Assembly (NCBI GenBank): GCA_016946835.1
Contig: JACVTC010000066.1
Coordinates: forward strand, 643,501 to 707,500
Direction: 5' to 3'
From: Neocallimastix lanati (nom. inval.)
Lineage: Eukaryota; Neocallimastigomycota; Neocallimastigomycetes; Neocallimastigales; Neocallimastigaceae
DNA length: 64,000 bases
The position numbers and the translations under genes were made by a program. Below the pieces are notes generated by a model. That model ran no database searches, was not told where the DNA came from, and saw only the letters and a list, made by a program, of their open reading frames with translations. Below are positions 33,088 through 43,460 of the stretch, piece after piece (the first letter of the stretch is position 1; every line of letters begins with the position of its first letter).

Positions 33088-33252
33088 TGTTACCAGTAAT
33101 ATTAGACTCCTATAGAAAATAATTATAAATAACATGTAATGACATATTCTTAAATGAATAAATTCTTTCTTAATGTAAAAGCAATATAATAAATAAATAT
33201 ACACATAATAAAATATAAATTTTATTTCTGATTTTAAGTGTTATATTTAACA
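33088..33252 (+). repeat. Copia D LTR, first copy
   Basis: About 165 bp, TGTTACCAGTAA...ATATTTAACA, immediately followed by a tRNA-Lys primer site. About 140 bp of it are repeated at 33318-33462. Confidence 0.7.
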
Positions 33253-33266
33253 GATTAAGAGTCTCA
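33253..33266 (+). promoter_or_regulatory. Primer-binding site of copia D (half tRNA-Lys CUU)
   Basis: GATTAAGAGTCTCA, abutting the LTR, then a short direct echo (TCAATGTCTCAATGACTC). Confidence 0.75.
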
Positions 33267-33297
33267 ATGTCTCAATGACTCAATAATTCATTAACAA

Positions 33298-33472
33298 TTG
33301 TTAATATCAAATTTCAATATATTAGACTCCTATAGAAAATAATTGTAAATAACATGTAATGACATATTCTTAAATGAATAAATTCTTTCATAATGTAAAA
33401 GCAATATAATAAATAAATAAACACATAATAAAATATAAATTTTATTTCTGATTTTAAGTGTTATATTAAAAT
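33298..33472 (+). repeat. Copia D LTR, second copy just downstream of the primer site
   Basis: Starts TGTTAATATCAAATTTC and then follows the first copy closely (ATTAGACTCCTATAG ... TTTTAAGTGTTATAT). Only about 45 bp, including the primer site, separate the two copies. Confidence 0.7.
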
Positions 33473-33498
33473 AAAGAAATATTAGCAGTCACATTAAA

Positions 33499-34360
33499 AT
33501 GACTAAATCAGAAAATTCAACAACTACAGGGAGTTTCCATAAAAATTGACACACTACTGATAAATATTTTTTAAATCCATCAAATTCACCATATAATAAT
33601 TATATAGGAGAAAAGAAAAATAATAATAATTATAAATCAAGAAATAAAATTAAAATTAAAAGAACATCTTTAAGCAGGAAAGGTAGTAAAAGAAACTTCA
33701 AATCTTATGACATTAATTATGAAAACCAAAACAATTCAGATTCAGATTTTTCATTCAACTTCTGCTTCAATATAACAAAAAATATTGAAAAAGATAATTT
33801 TAATAACAGTTCAATAACTTCAGGAGGTCGCCCAATACAAAAGGATAGAAAATTTAATAATAATAATATTCAAAATAATTATCCTTTTGTTAGTGGATAT
33901 AAACCAAACTAAAACTTTATTGTTCTATAGGCAAAGAAAAAGTATTAAGAATAAAATTAATAATAAAGATTTAAGTAATATAATTAATAAAACTAAAATA
34001 GTTAATAATATTAAAACTAATAATATGGATACAATGAAGAACGAAAATTTAACAGAAAAAAAAGAACTAAAAACTTACCATTCAGATGATGAGAAACCAT
34101 TAGCAATATAATATTTGCAAAGATTTATTAAATATTCCAGTAAATATTACCATTGAACAACTCCTTAACATTTCAAAAATTTCTAAAGACGAATTAATCA
34201 AAGGTATTAAGAATTCAAAGCAAAATAATATTATGCTAATAATCCTATTATAGGTAATTATAATAATAATAAATAGTACCAATATTGGTAATAATGAAAA
34301 TTATAGTGATACTAATTATAATAGTAAAATAGCTAACAATTTAAATAATAATAATATTAT
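33499..34360 (+). pseudogene. Asn/Ser-rich coding fossil with gypsy pre-protease block
   Basis: From ATG 33499 (MTKSENSTTTGSFHKN) a Ser/Asn/Lys-rich coding stretch without a recognised domain, then NIPVNITIEQLLNISK near 34130-34180, which matches the gypsy pre-protease block of G. Copia-type control region and gypsy-type coding are thus side by side. The boundary between them is not clear. Fossil. Confidence 0.5.
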
Positions 34361-35460
34361 TTTACAAAAACATGATGTTGTAGTTGTACATAATTATATT
34401 AATGGCCATCCTGCTTCCATTTTCATTGACTTGTGTAGTAATATGAATTTAATATTTCGTAAAATTTTAAAAAAGTTTATTAAAAGTTATCATTATTAGC
34501 CATGATAAAAGAACAATTAGGTAAGCGATGGTTGATAATAAGTTGTGTTTATGATATTGTTCCCTTAGCCGGGTTCTGTTGAGTTTATTACTGATTTTAA
34601 AATTTCTGATAAAGACGATCCTTTTTATGATGTGATTATTTCTCTTAAAACACAATCTGATAACTGGATTCTTATTGAAACAATTCATAAAATTCTTGCA
34701 TATATGAGTGTGGACAATAAATTAGTACCTATTAGTAATATAGAAGATATAAATATTTCCATTCTCACTCACTATTACGTGTTTCTCCTGAACCAAAAAT
34801 CGATATCGTTGAGGCCACTGTATTTGTTAATACTAATGAATCTAATTCTAATATTTGTACAAAAGGAAAAAGATGACATAATTAATTCTATTCTTAAACA
34901 TCAACGATGGTGTGATAAATTTAGTAAATTTCAGGTTGATATTGTTTATCACCCTGGTAAAGCTAATTTGATTGTTGATGCATTGTCTAGTGTTGTTCGT
35001 AAAGACTTCTATATTACTAATGTTTGTATTAGGTTTTAATTATCTTTTTAATAGGGATATTCTGTTCACTACTGTTAACAATTCTAATATTTCCTATGAT
35101 TCGTCCATTGTTAATAATTCACCCATTGGTAGTTCTATTCTCACCCAGGAGGAGAACGAAAAATTATTTCTGAATTTATGGTATAAATTTTAACCTATAG
35201 ATTTATAAAAATTGATAATAATTTATATTTTAGGGATGGCGAAAGGTTACGAAAAATTATTAATGATCCCTATGAAAAAATTAAAATTATTACTTAAGAA
35301 CACAGAGTAGGACATGAAGGTATTCAGAAAACGTATGTGAGAATAAAAGAAAACTATTATTGGAAAAATTTAATTTTTGATGTAAAAAAATTTATTTCTT
35401 TAAGCAAGATTTGTCAGCTTAATCGTTCTGAACCTTTGTCAAAGCGGGTACTAATATATA
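34361..35460 (+). pseudogene. Ty3/gypsy pol fossil E: protease, RNase H, integrase N-terminus
   Basis: Aspartic protease-like NGHPASIFIDLCSNMNLIF at about 34400-34460; the RNase H end HQRWCDKFSKFQVDIVYHPG followed by KANLIVDALS at about 34895-34995; then integrase zinc-region pieces GHEGIQKTYVRIKENYYWKN and CQLNRSEP at about 35310-35440. Order is gypsy-type (RT/RNase H before integrase). Old and heavily broken. Confidence 0.75.
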
Positions 35461-36482
35461 AAAAGGACTCCGATGGGATAATATAAGAAGAAAGGCCCGA
35501 CAAGTAGCTAGGGAGGTGTTCACCTAAAGGTATGAAATAGATTATACTTTCACCTTTTCCCTCACATTAAAGCTAGACTCACTGCGAATTATCGTTGCCC
35601 TTGCAGTACAAAGAAACCATCGAATAATGCAAAATGCCGACCTAAATGAAGACATTTATATCAAGGCACAGAAGGGACACCCAATGAACAACAAAGGATT
35701 CTTAAAACTCAACAAAGCCCTATATGAATTAAAGCAGGCAGGTCGTTAATGGAACGAGACACTGAACAACACATTCAGAAAGATTGGCTTCCGAAGATTA
35801 ATTAATGAAACGTACCTCATAGAAACCGAATCAAAGGTGGTTCTATACATTGTAACGGTCTATGTAGATGTTATATTACTAATGGGTAAAGAAAAAGAAA
35901 TTATATATGTAAAGAACAAATTAAAGTATATTTTAATATTAAAAATATAGGTGATATTGATTTCGTCATTGGAATAAAATTTAAAAAATATTACGATGGA
36001 TATTTCATTCAACAACGAGGCTACATAAAGGAACTATTAGTTAAGTTTAAACTAAAGGATTATTACCTGCTAAAAACCTGAAACCCATTGAGAACCTCAG
36101 TTTAAGAAAAAGAAAGTGCGACGAAAATTATACAGGAGAGCTAATTTCTGCAGCTTAGAATACTAGCTAGTTGGGGTATTTACATTCATCATCAAGAATC
36201 CAGAGGTTGACTTTTTCGTGTCGGTGGCGCCCTCGTAGTCTGCATCTACGAATGCCTTCAAAGACCTTTCTTATGTGAACTTTATCCCATAGTTGATAGT
36301 ATACCTCAGATACTTGAATATTCATTCACCCAATATATTAATTCTAAAGAGAATCTAGCAGATGGATTTACAAAGTATCTTTCTCCTTAATGGATAAATT
36401 CAGAAATTCACTACTCACGGAAATGAAAGACCATTGAGACAAATCTCACGTATCTTTATGAATAGTAAGATTTGAGGGGGAG
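35461..36482 (+). pseudogene. Copia RT/RNase H fossil R with polypurine tract
   Basis: Recognisable copia blocks: KARQVAREVFT, TFTFSLTLKLDSLRIIVALA, GFLKLNKALYELKQAGR, and the YVDVILLMGKEKEI version of the active-site block; at the end NLADGFTKYL-like sequence and a polypurine tract GATTTGAGGGGGAG at 36469-36482. Old and heavily broken. Confidence 0.8.
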
Positions 36483-36916
36483 TGTTAAACAATAATATTA
36501 ATGTGTCAAACATAATACCAACCAATTATATTTTACCTGTAAACAAAATAAAATGAGAAAGTTCAATAGTTTATAAAGAAGGAGAGCTTTAAAAATATAT
36601 TATTTTTTATTTACAAAAAATAAAGCTTCATTAATATTATATACTTCATAAGTATATTTTTATAATTATAGTGTTTAAAAAGTCGATGAACTATAACTCT
36701 CTTTAAATTGATTTTTGTTACTTTTTCTTTTACCTATATTTTAAAACATTAAAGAAAAATGATTGGAGTAAAAAAAAAATATTATAAATTTTAGATCAAA
36801 ATTAAAACGATTAAAAAAAATAATATGTCTCTTAGTAATGAGATATATTATTTTAATTCTAATTTTAACTTTTGTTTTTTATTATGAATTTCGATAACAA
36901 TTTTATAATATATTAA
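36483..36916 (+). repeat. Probable 3' LTR of copia R and A/T-rich tail
   Basis: Starts TGTTAAACAATAATATTAATG right after the polypurine tract. The end is not defined because no partner LTR was found. At 36818-36853 there is a hairpin (AATAATATGTCTC, then GAGATATATTATT). Confidence 0.5.
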
Positions 36917-37102
36917 TTAAAATTTATGTTGTTTTGTGAATCTTTTCCAATAATTATAACAAAAGTCCATTTGTTTATCTACATAATTTCTATCATTTAA
37001 ATTGGCAATAAATAATCTATTAAATTTATATTGAAAATCATTCATCATACGTTTTAATCCTTCCCATAAACTATTTAATAATCTAAAGTAGATTTTGAAT
37101 TC
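36917..37102 (-). CDS. Short unidentified ORF, about 61 codons
   Basis: Minus-strand open stretch, bounded by stops, that ends at 36917-36919. It reads like real protein: FRLLNSLWEGLKRMMNDFQY, then KFNRLFIANLNDRNYVDKQM and DFCYNYWKRFTKQHKF. There is no ATG at the start of the open stretch (first Met pair at about residue 19). No family recognised. It could be the last exon of a host gene, a gag remnant of an unknown element, or chance. Rich in aromatic and charged residues, unlike the Asn-rich surroundings. Confidence 0.35.
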   Translation of the reverse strand, partial: EFKIYFRLLNSLWEGLKRMMNDFQYKFNRLFIANLNDRNYVDKQMDFCYNYWKRFTKQHKF

Positions 37103-37740
37103 TTATTTGGCAGATAAATATTTCAGCATTAAAATAAAAATTTAGTTAAAAATATTTCAAATAATAATAATTTAGGTGAAAATAATTTAAATGAGAATAG
37201 TTCAAATGAAGAGAATACTTATTTAAATGTAAAGGAAAATATTAAGATAACAATAAACAAAATGTGGAAAACATTATTCCAAATAATAATAATAATAATA
37301 ATAAGGAAATTGATTAAAGAATTAATTTAGAAATTAATTCAAATAAAATTAATGTTGAAAATCACTCAAGAAATTCAAAATTAAAAAAAAAGAATCTAAG
37401 GAAATAAAAATAAAAATAAATAATACGAAAAGTAATGTAAACCTAATAAATCAAATATATCCTGAAAACAATAATATTGAAAACAAAAATTTGTGAAAAT
37501 CCTGAAAATTCTGACAAAAATCCTGTAAATTCAAATAAAAATCTTAAAAAAAATCCTGAAGAAGTTATAAATAAATATAAAATTAATAAAAAATATAATG
37601 ATTCAGAAAATAATCTAAAATCTAATTTACATTCAACTTTAAAAAATAAAGACAATAAAAAATTTTTAAAGAATTAAAATTTATTAAAATCATATAAATT
37701 AAAAAATAATTTTATTAATTCAAAAAATAAAATTAATAAA
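37103..37740 (+). pseudogene. Asn/Lys-rich coding fossil (copia-type linker)
   Basis: Plus-strand low-complexity coding resembling the integrase-RT linkers of B and C (NLGENNLNENSSNEENTYLN; KNPEEVINKYKINKKYNDSE). No flanking domain is preserved next to it. Fossil. Confidence 0.5.
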
Positions 37741-37782
37741 TCAAAAATTGACTGCCCCACTCCCGGTTAGAGGATAGAATAA

Positions 37783-38109
37783 AATGATGGGGAAAAAGTA
37801 TATAATAGAAAGAGAAGACTTAAAAGAGGGCTTATTGGGGTAAATGGTATAGCTGATAATGAAGGTTCAAAAACAGTAACAAAAATTAAAATTAGAAAAT
37901 TTGATAAAGAAATAAAACAAATGAAAAAATTATTTAAATCTCAACTAATCAAACAAACATATATCAATAGATTTGGTTTTGTATGGATGGGTGCATCAGC
38001 TGCATCAAAAACAATATGGTATAGTGTCTGTCATTTAAAATTCAATAACTTATGTAACTATATGGAAAATAGAATAGTTTCCAGCCAATCAGTTAATGGC
38101 CAACAATAA
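37783..38109 (+). CDS. Unidentified basic ORF, about 108 codons without a clear start
   Basis: Open frame ending TAA at 38107-38109. Internal ATG at 37921. Upstream it reads KVYNRKRRLKRGLIGVNGIA, then a Lys/Ile-rich helix (KFDKEIKQMKKLFKSQLIKQ), then an aromatic, small-residue segment INRFGFVWMGASAASKTIWY and CHLKFNNLCNYMENR. It is not Asn-rich and not like the surrounding retroelement coding. Lies between the copia-type linker and gypsy F. No domain recognised. Could be a host exon or a captured segment. Confidence 0.4.
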   Translation, partial: NDGEKVYNRKRRLKRGLIGVNGIADNEGSKTVTKIKIRKFDKEIKQMKKLFKSQLIKQTYINRFGFVWMGASAASKTIWYSVCHLKFNNLCNYMENRIVSSQSVNGQQ

Positions 38110-38739
38110 ACAGTATCAAAATCATTACAAAGTATTTATAATAGCCCTAATAGTTATATCTATATTGGTAAGTGTACTTTTAAATACGTATTAAATAATT
38201 TTACTAATTACATCATGACAGTTTAGATATATGAGTTGATATAAAAAAGAAATACACCTTACCCAATAGCATAAAACGAAACAATTAATGATGCTAATTC
38301 AGCACCAGAAGCATGTATACAAAAAGGTTCAAAATCAATGTATGATGAAGCTTCTGCACAAAACCCTGACTAGGTAGTAGGTGATCCAATAGTTGAGGTA
38401 AGTACACAATACTGGCATAAGACCAACAGATTATCACCTATTTAATACATTCTAGAAAGTAAAACAAAGAAGAAGAATAGTTTTACCACCAACATGCAAA
38501 CATAAATATACTGTAATATATCAACCTAAGAAAAGATTAACTCTGGCTAATTTGATGTATCCATTTGAATCATTCGATCGTGCCTCTAAAACAGGAAAAG
38601 AACATATAACGCAAGCAACGTTATTTTGTTTTCAAGATCAAGTGACATATGAGGATAATCAAAGAACAGATACAAATCAAATAGGAACGTAACTTGGTAA
38701 ATTAATAGTTAGTTGTGTAAAAACTGTAATTATTTGGAA
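38110..38739 (+). other. Coding-like sequence upstream of gypsy F, unidentified
   Basis: Short open segments such as SKSLQSIYNSPNSYIYIG and, at about 38475-38690, RIVLPPTCKHKYTVIYQPKK with DRASKTGKEHITQATLFCFQ. Base composition is more even than in the spacers. No family recognised. Possibly the decayed gag/linker part of gypsy F. Confidence 0.35.
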
Positions 38740-39937
38740 TATGAATAACTAATATTACCCTACTACATTTATTAGATAGAAGTCCAAAATTTCTAGCAGT
38801 CTTTATTAAGGCCTTAAAACTCAAAAGTTGAAACTATTAATACATCACCAGAAGAAATTGTATTATCCCATGCATAGATAAGATGTAGCATTTTGTAATT
38901 GATGATGGTGAAAAATTTTATAAGAATAATGGAAAATTAAGAAATGTTATTTTCAATGAAAAAAAAAATAATTAAACTTATACAAGTGCTCACAAAATCG
39001 GTCATGAAGAAATATTTATAATATATAATCGACTTAATAGAAATTATTATTGAATTAATATGATATTGGATGTAAAATATATAGTCAGAACTTGTAAAAG
39101 ATGCCAATTATTTAGACCTCTGTCATTTATTATCAAACTGAAAACATAGCAACTAAACAAGGTTTATCATTCACAAGAGTTGGCCTAGATATTATAGGCC
39201 CATTACTTACAACAAAAATGGGAAATAAATACATAATTGCTTTAGTAGATAACTCAACAAATGGGTAGAAGTAGAGCAAACCAAATGCATAAAATGCAGA
39301 ATCTGATGATATTAAAAGGTTTTTATCAGAAACTTTTTCTCGTTACGATATTCCTGAATTAATTGTAACTGACAAAGGACCTCAGTTTTATTAAAAGATA
39401 TCTTGATTAATATGTTATATATTTTATTTTGGAAATATCTATCATCATGATTTAATGGTGAAGTCGAGAACCTTAACAAAGAAATTGGAAAATATTTAAG
39501 ACTTCTTTGCAATAAAAATACTTCTTAATGAGATGAAAATATTACCAAGCGTTCTATGGGGTATTACATACAAGTAAAAATAAAACAACTAAAATTTTAA
39601 AGTTTTGAATTTGATGGAAGACGTGATCTTCAAACATTTGAATTAGTATTAAATTTGGAATAAAAAAAAAGATTTTGAAAGTAATAAGAATTTTTAATAA
39701 GAAGATTTATAACACATTACAAATGGATAAAAGAAGCCATAAACAATATTCAAACTGCTAATAAAATATGGGAAGACAAAAGAAAGCAAATTAAAAGACT
39801 TAAAGCAGAATATAAATCAGGAGATTTGGTTATATTAAGTACATAAACAGACGAAAACTCGATCCAGTAACAAAGGAAATTGTCAACAGAAACGTTCACT
39901 TAAAAAATATTGTTCCATATCAATTATGTGAAATTGA

Positions 39938-39976
39938 GACTTCAAGGGACGAAGTCTGAACTTAAGAGTGGCATTA
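39938..39976 (+). promoter_or_regulatory. Polypurine region of gypsy F
   Basis: GACTTCAAGGGACGAAGTC, a 6-bp inverted repeat around AAGGGAC, then TGAACTTAAGAGTGGCAT. The same 19-mer core is at 17937-17955. It precedes the LTR start TGTTATGTAACA. Confidence 0.65.
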
Positions 39977-40926
39977 TGTTATGTAACAAATAAATAATTA
40001 AAATTAGAAATAATTAAAGACAAAATATTATTGATAATTTAAAAAATAAATATTAAAACATTAAAAAAGCAAAAAATTAGTGATATATAATTTAATAAAT
40101 GTATTATTATTTTCATTTAACATTGTAATACTTTAATATTTTAATACTTCTAAATTTTTATTATTAAATTTTTATTATAAAATTTTTGTTAAATTTAAAT
40201 CAATCAAATAACTATTTTAAATGTATAAAAAGAATAAAGTAGTACATAATAATATTTTAATACTTCTAAATTTTTATTATTAAATTTTTATTATAAAATT
40301 TTTGTTAAATTTAAATCAATCAAATAACTATTTTAAATGTATAAAAAGAATAAAGTAGTACATAATAATATTTTAATACTTCTAAATTTTTATTATTAAA
40401 TTTTTAATATTAAATTTTTATTATAAAATTTTTGCTATTAAATTTAAATCAATCAAATAACTATTTTAAATGTATAAAAAGAACAAAGTAGTACAATATT
40501 TCAGTTCTTCCGCTTTTTCTTAAGACTTTTTTATTATATTATTCTTTTATTATTTTTTAAGTTTAAATAATAAATTTAAAATAGTTTATATTAAAATAAT
40601 TTTAAAATACTTTATATTAATAATAAAATAAATTTAGAATTAGTTTAAATTAAATAAGTTAAAAATATTTTATTATTATGTTTATTAAAGTGTTTAAAGG
40701 TTTAATATTATAATTTAATGTTTAATAGTTAGTTTTAAATAATTAGAGTTAATTAATTCATTTAGATTATGTTAAAATATATTTATTTGAATTATTTTAG
40801 TTTATTTTAGATTATTTTAGATTAAGATTATTAAATTTAAATTTAAAATATTAGAATATTAATTAAAATTTTCTTAAGTTATTAGAATATATTATTTTAT
40901 TATAATAATCTTCAAGTAATGTAGCA
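39977..40926 (+). repeat. 3' LTR of gypsy F
   Basis: Begins TGTTATGTAACAAATAA, ends about ATGTAGCA. Shares the TATA/initiator block and the tail ATTAGAATATATTATT...ATCTTCA with the LTR of G. Contains a threefold internal repeat. Confidence 0.7.
40134..40495 (+). repeat. Triplicated promoter segment in the F LTR
   Basis: Three tandem copies (starts 40134, 40250, 40366; period 116 bp, third slightly longer), each with ATTTAAATCAATCAAATAAC and the TATA-like GTATAAAAAGAA. The initiator block CAGTTCTTCC follows only the last copy (about 40500). This is similar to enhancer or promoter duplications seen in retroviral LTRs. Confidence 0.88.
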
Positions 40927-41099
40927 GAGTTTCATTGTTTCATTACAATAGTTATTTTATTATATTTTATTATAATTATATAATTATTTTTATTACAATG
41001 ATTCACAAAAAACGTTAAAAGTATATTATTTAAAACCTATTTTCATCTTTTAGTAATATGTTCCATGAATCATCTTCTTTTATTAGGCATAGATTATTG

Positions 41100-41950
41100 T
41101 TAAAAGATTAATATATAAGTTGTTTCTTTAAGAGCTCTTAGTACTTATTAAAACTTCTAATAAGTTTTTATCATTATCAATAACTCTGAAAATATCATGA
41201 AAAATAAATTTTTCGATTTAAATATTTAGTAAATAAATTTCTGCATAAATGTTTTATAATATTTATACAATATTTAGATTCAGTATCATTCAAGTATATT
41301 TTATCCATTTGAATTGTAATATTTTCAAAATCATTACTATTATTACTATGTTCGTTATTGAAATCATTATTATTGTTTTGATTGTATTTTTTCGTATTTT
41401 TTAAATAGTTTTTCAATGAATGAATTTTTTTTTCTAATTGCAGTAAGTGTATTTTAATCTTTGGTTTAGTTGGTGGAAGTTTGCCTTCTCATTTTTTGAA
41501 GTTTAAATGATCATTGGGACTATTAATTTAATTTTGATTTTCTAATTCAACAAGTTGTTTGAAAGAATCGAGACATTGTTTATAGTAATGGCATATAATT
41601 TGAGATTTTTATGTAAAGATATTTTTTTTACTAGGTTTAACTTCATTATTCAGATATTTATTATTAAGTCTTGTATTATTAAATCTTGTTTAACATTTTC
41701 TGGATTGTTATTTTGCACAAATTATTTTCTGTTGTATACTTTTTTATTATTTGCAATTTTTAAATTATTAAATCTATATTGGAATTCATTTTTTTCATTA
41801 TAATTAAGTTTGGTTGATTCCTTTTATTATATGATTATATAATTGTTTTTATTGTAATTTTGATTGTAATTTTGATAAATTAGAAAATTGATTGATTGAA
41901 AGGACAAATATAATTTCTAAAATAAAATGGTTAAAAACTAAATTCTGTAT
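41100..41950 (-). pseudogene. Decayed gag/linker fossil O
   Basis: Minus-strand remnants: PTKPKIKIHLLQLEKKIHSL and NYLKNTKKYNQNNNNDFNN at about 41330-41500, with a Lys/Asn-rich gag-like character similar to the post-knuckle part of gypsy G (about 21500). No domain is preserved. The overlapping plus-strand Phe-rich frame at 41555-41803 is judged a shadow. Confidence 0.35.
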
Positions 41951-41999
41951 TCTTTACCTCTTCAATAATGATATCTCAACTTTCTTCAGTTTTTTCAGC

Positions 42000-43460
42000 A
42001 CATGAATTTCTCCATATAAATATTACAAAATAATAAAAAAGTTAAAATGAAAAAGTAATTAATAAAAATAATATAAATAATAAAAGAAAACAAATCAAAA
42101 ACATAACGAAAACAATGATATAAATATATAAATAATAAAATCAATAATGATATTAATAATAATAGTAAAAAAAATAATAAGAGCTACAACATGAAAATAA
42201 TATTAATTAAAGTAATAATAATGAAATAATTAATGTACATAATATTAATATAAGTCAAGACAACATTAACATTATCAATAATGAAAGCAATAATTAAAAA
42301 ATCAATGACAATATTAATAACAACAAAGTTAACAACATTAGTAAATTATAGCCAACATAATCATAATACAAATGAAAATAAAATTATTAATTTTATATCT
42401 ACCATTTATCAAAAGAATTATTTAAAGACTAAATAAATAAAACATATGAATTAATAATACTATTATTACAACTGTAAATAAAAAACTAATCAATATTCTC
42501 TTAGAGAACCTGAAAGTTATCAAGGTATAAATAATTTAACTGGTAAAAAGAATGGATTAATGTTGTAAATGAAGAATTAAACAATATGAAAAATAGTAAT
42601 GTATTAGAAACAATTATTTATCAAAAGATACAAATTTTATAATCTCAAGATGGGATATTCAAAAATAAAAGAAGCACAGATAAGTGAAATAACAAATAAA
42701 AGGAAAGACTATTTGATAGAGGATTTAAGTATCAAATAGGCATTGACTTTCACTATACATTTGCACCAACATTAAAGCAATTCAATAAGAATTATAATTT
42801 CAATTGCTTCTCAAAATTTTTTTAACATCGAACAGATTAATATAAATGCCTCTTATCTGAATATCACGATAAATGAAAAAAATTATATGACGCTCCAGGA
42901 ATGTCATCCAGTCATAATAAATATTATTGAAGATTAAAAAAGGCTATACATGATCTGAAACAAAGTGGATGTGAATAGAACAAAGAAATAAATAAATTTT
43001 TATCAAGTGTAGAACTTAAAAGAATGATATATGAACCCTGCATATATGTAAAAAAAGATTAAAATAAAAACAATAATGTTTTATGTATTATTATACATAA
43101 AATATTATTGTTTTTATTTTGTTTATATAGATTTTATAATAATTCATGAAAGAAAAAAAAATTAAATTTATAAAAGAATATTTTAAAAGAAAATATAAAA
43201 TTAAAAAAATTGGAGACGTAGATTTAGTGATAGGAATAAAATTTATCAAAAAATAATTACATGTATTTTATACATCAAAAAAAATAAAAAAAAGAAATTT
43301 TAAAAAAGTTCAATATGAATTATAAAACGCCTTTAAGAATTAAAGACCTATCATTGATAAATGAACTAAGAAATATAAAATTCAATCAAACTATTTACAG
43401 AAATGCAATATGCAATCTATTATATATTGCGATTTGCACAAGGCCATTCATGTTTAAGAA
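42000..43460 (+). pseudogene. Decayed copia fossil P: linker and RT
   Basis: After an Asn-rich linker (42040-42440) come degraded copia RT blocks: NLREPESYQGI, NEELNNMKNSNVLE, FDRGFKYQIGIDFHYTFAPT, KKAIHDLKQSGCE, KRMIYEPCIYVKKD and a final LLYIAICTRP near 43415-43445. Same block order as B and C but far more diverged, so old and very broken. Confidence 0.7.

Larger units (their letters stand above)
38740..40926 (+). mobile_element. Ty3/gypsy element F, decayed, with 3' LTR
   Basis: Plus-strand gypsy fossil: pre-protease block (LLHLLDRSPKFLAVFIKALK, about 38760-38820), integrase zinc region (GHEEIFIIYNRLNRNYY, CKRCQLFRPLS) and core pieces (VGLDIIGPLLTTKMGNKYII, about 39180-39240; TDKGPQFY at about 39370), a polypurine region at 39938-39976, and a 950-bp 3' LTR. 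Heavily broken and old. LTR related to that of G. Confidence 0.75.

Noticed and set aside
38167-38220. A spliceosomal intron (GTAAGTG, TACTAAT, ACAG)
   Set aside because: The three signals are well placed, but neither 3' site gives a continuing open frame, so a real intron cannot be supported.
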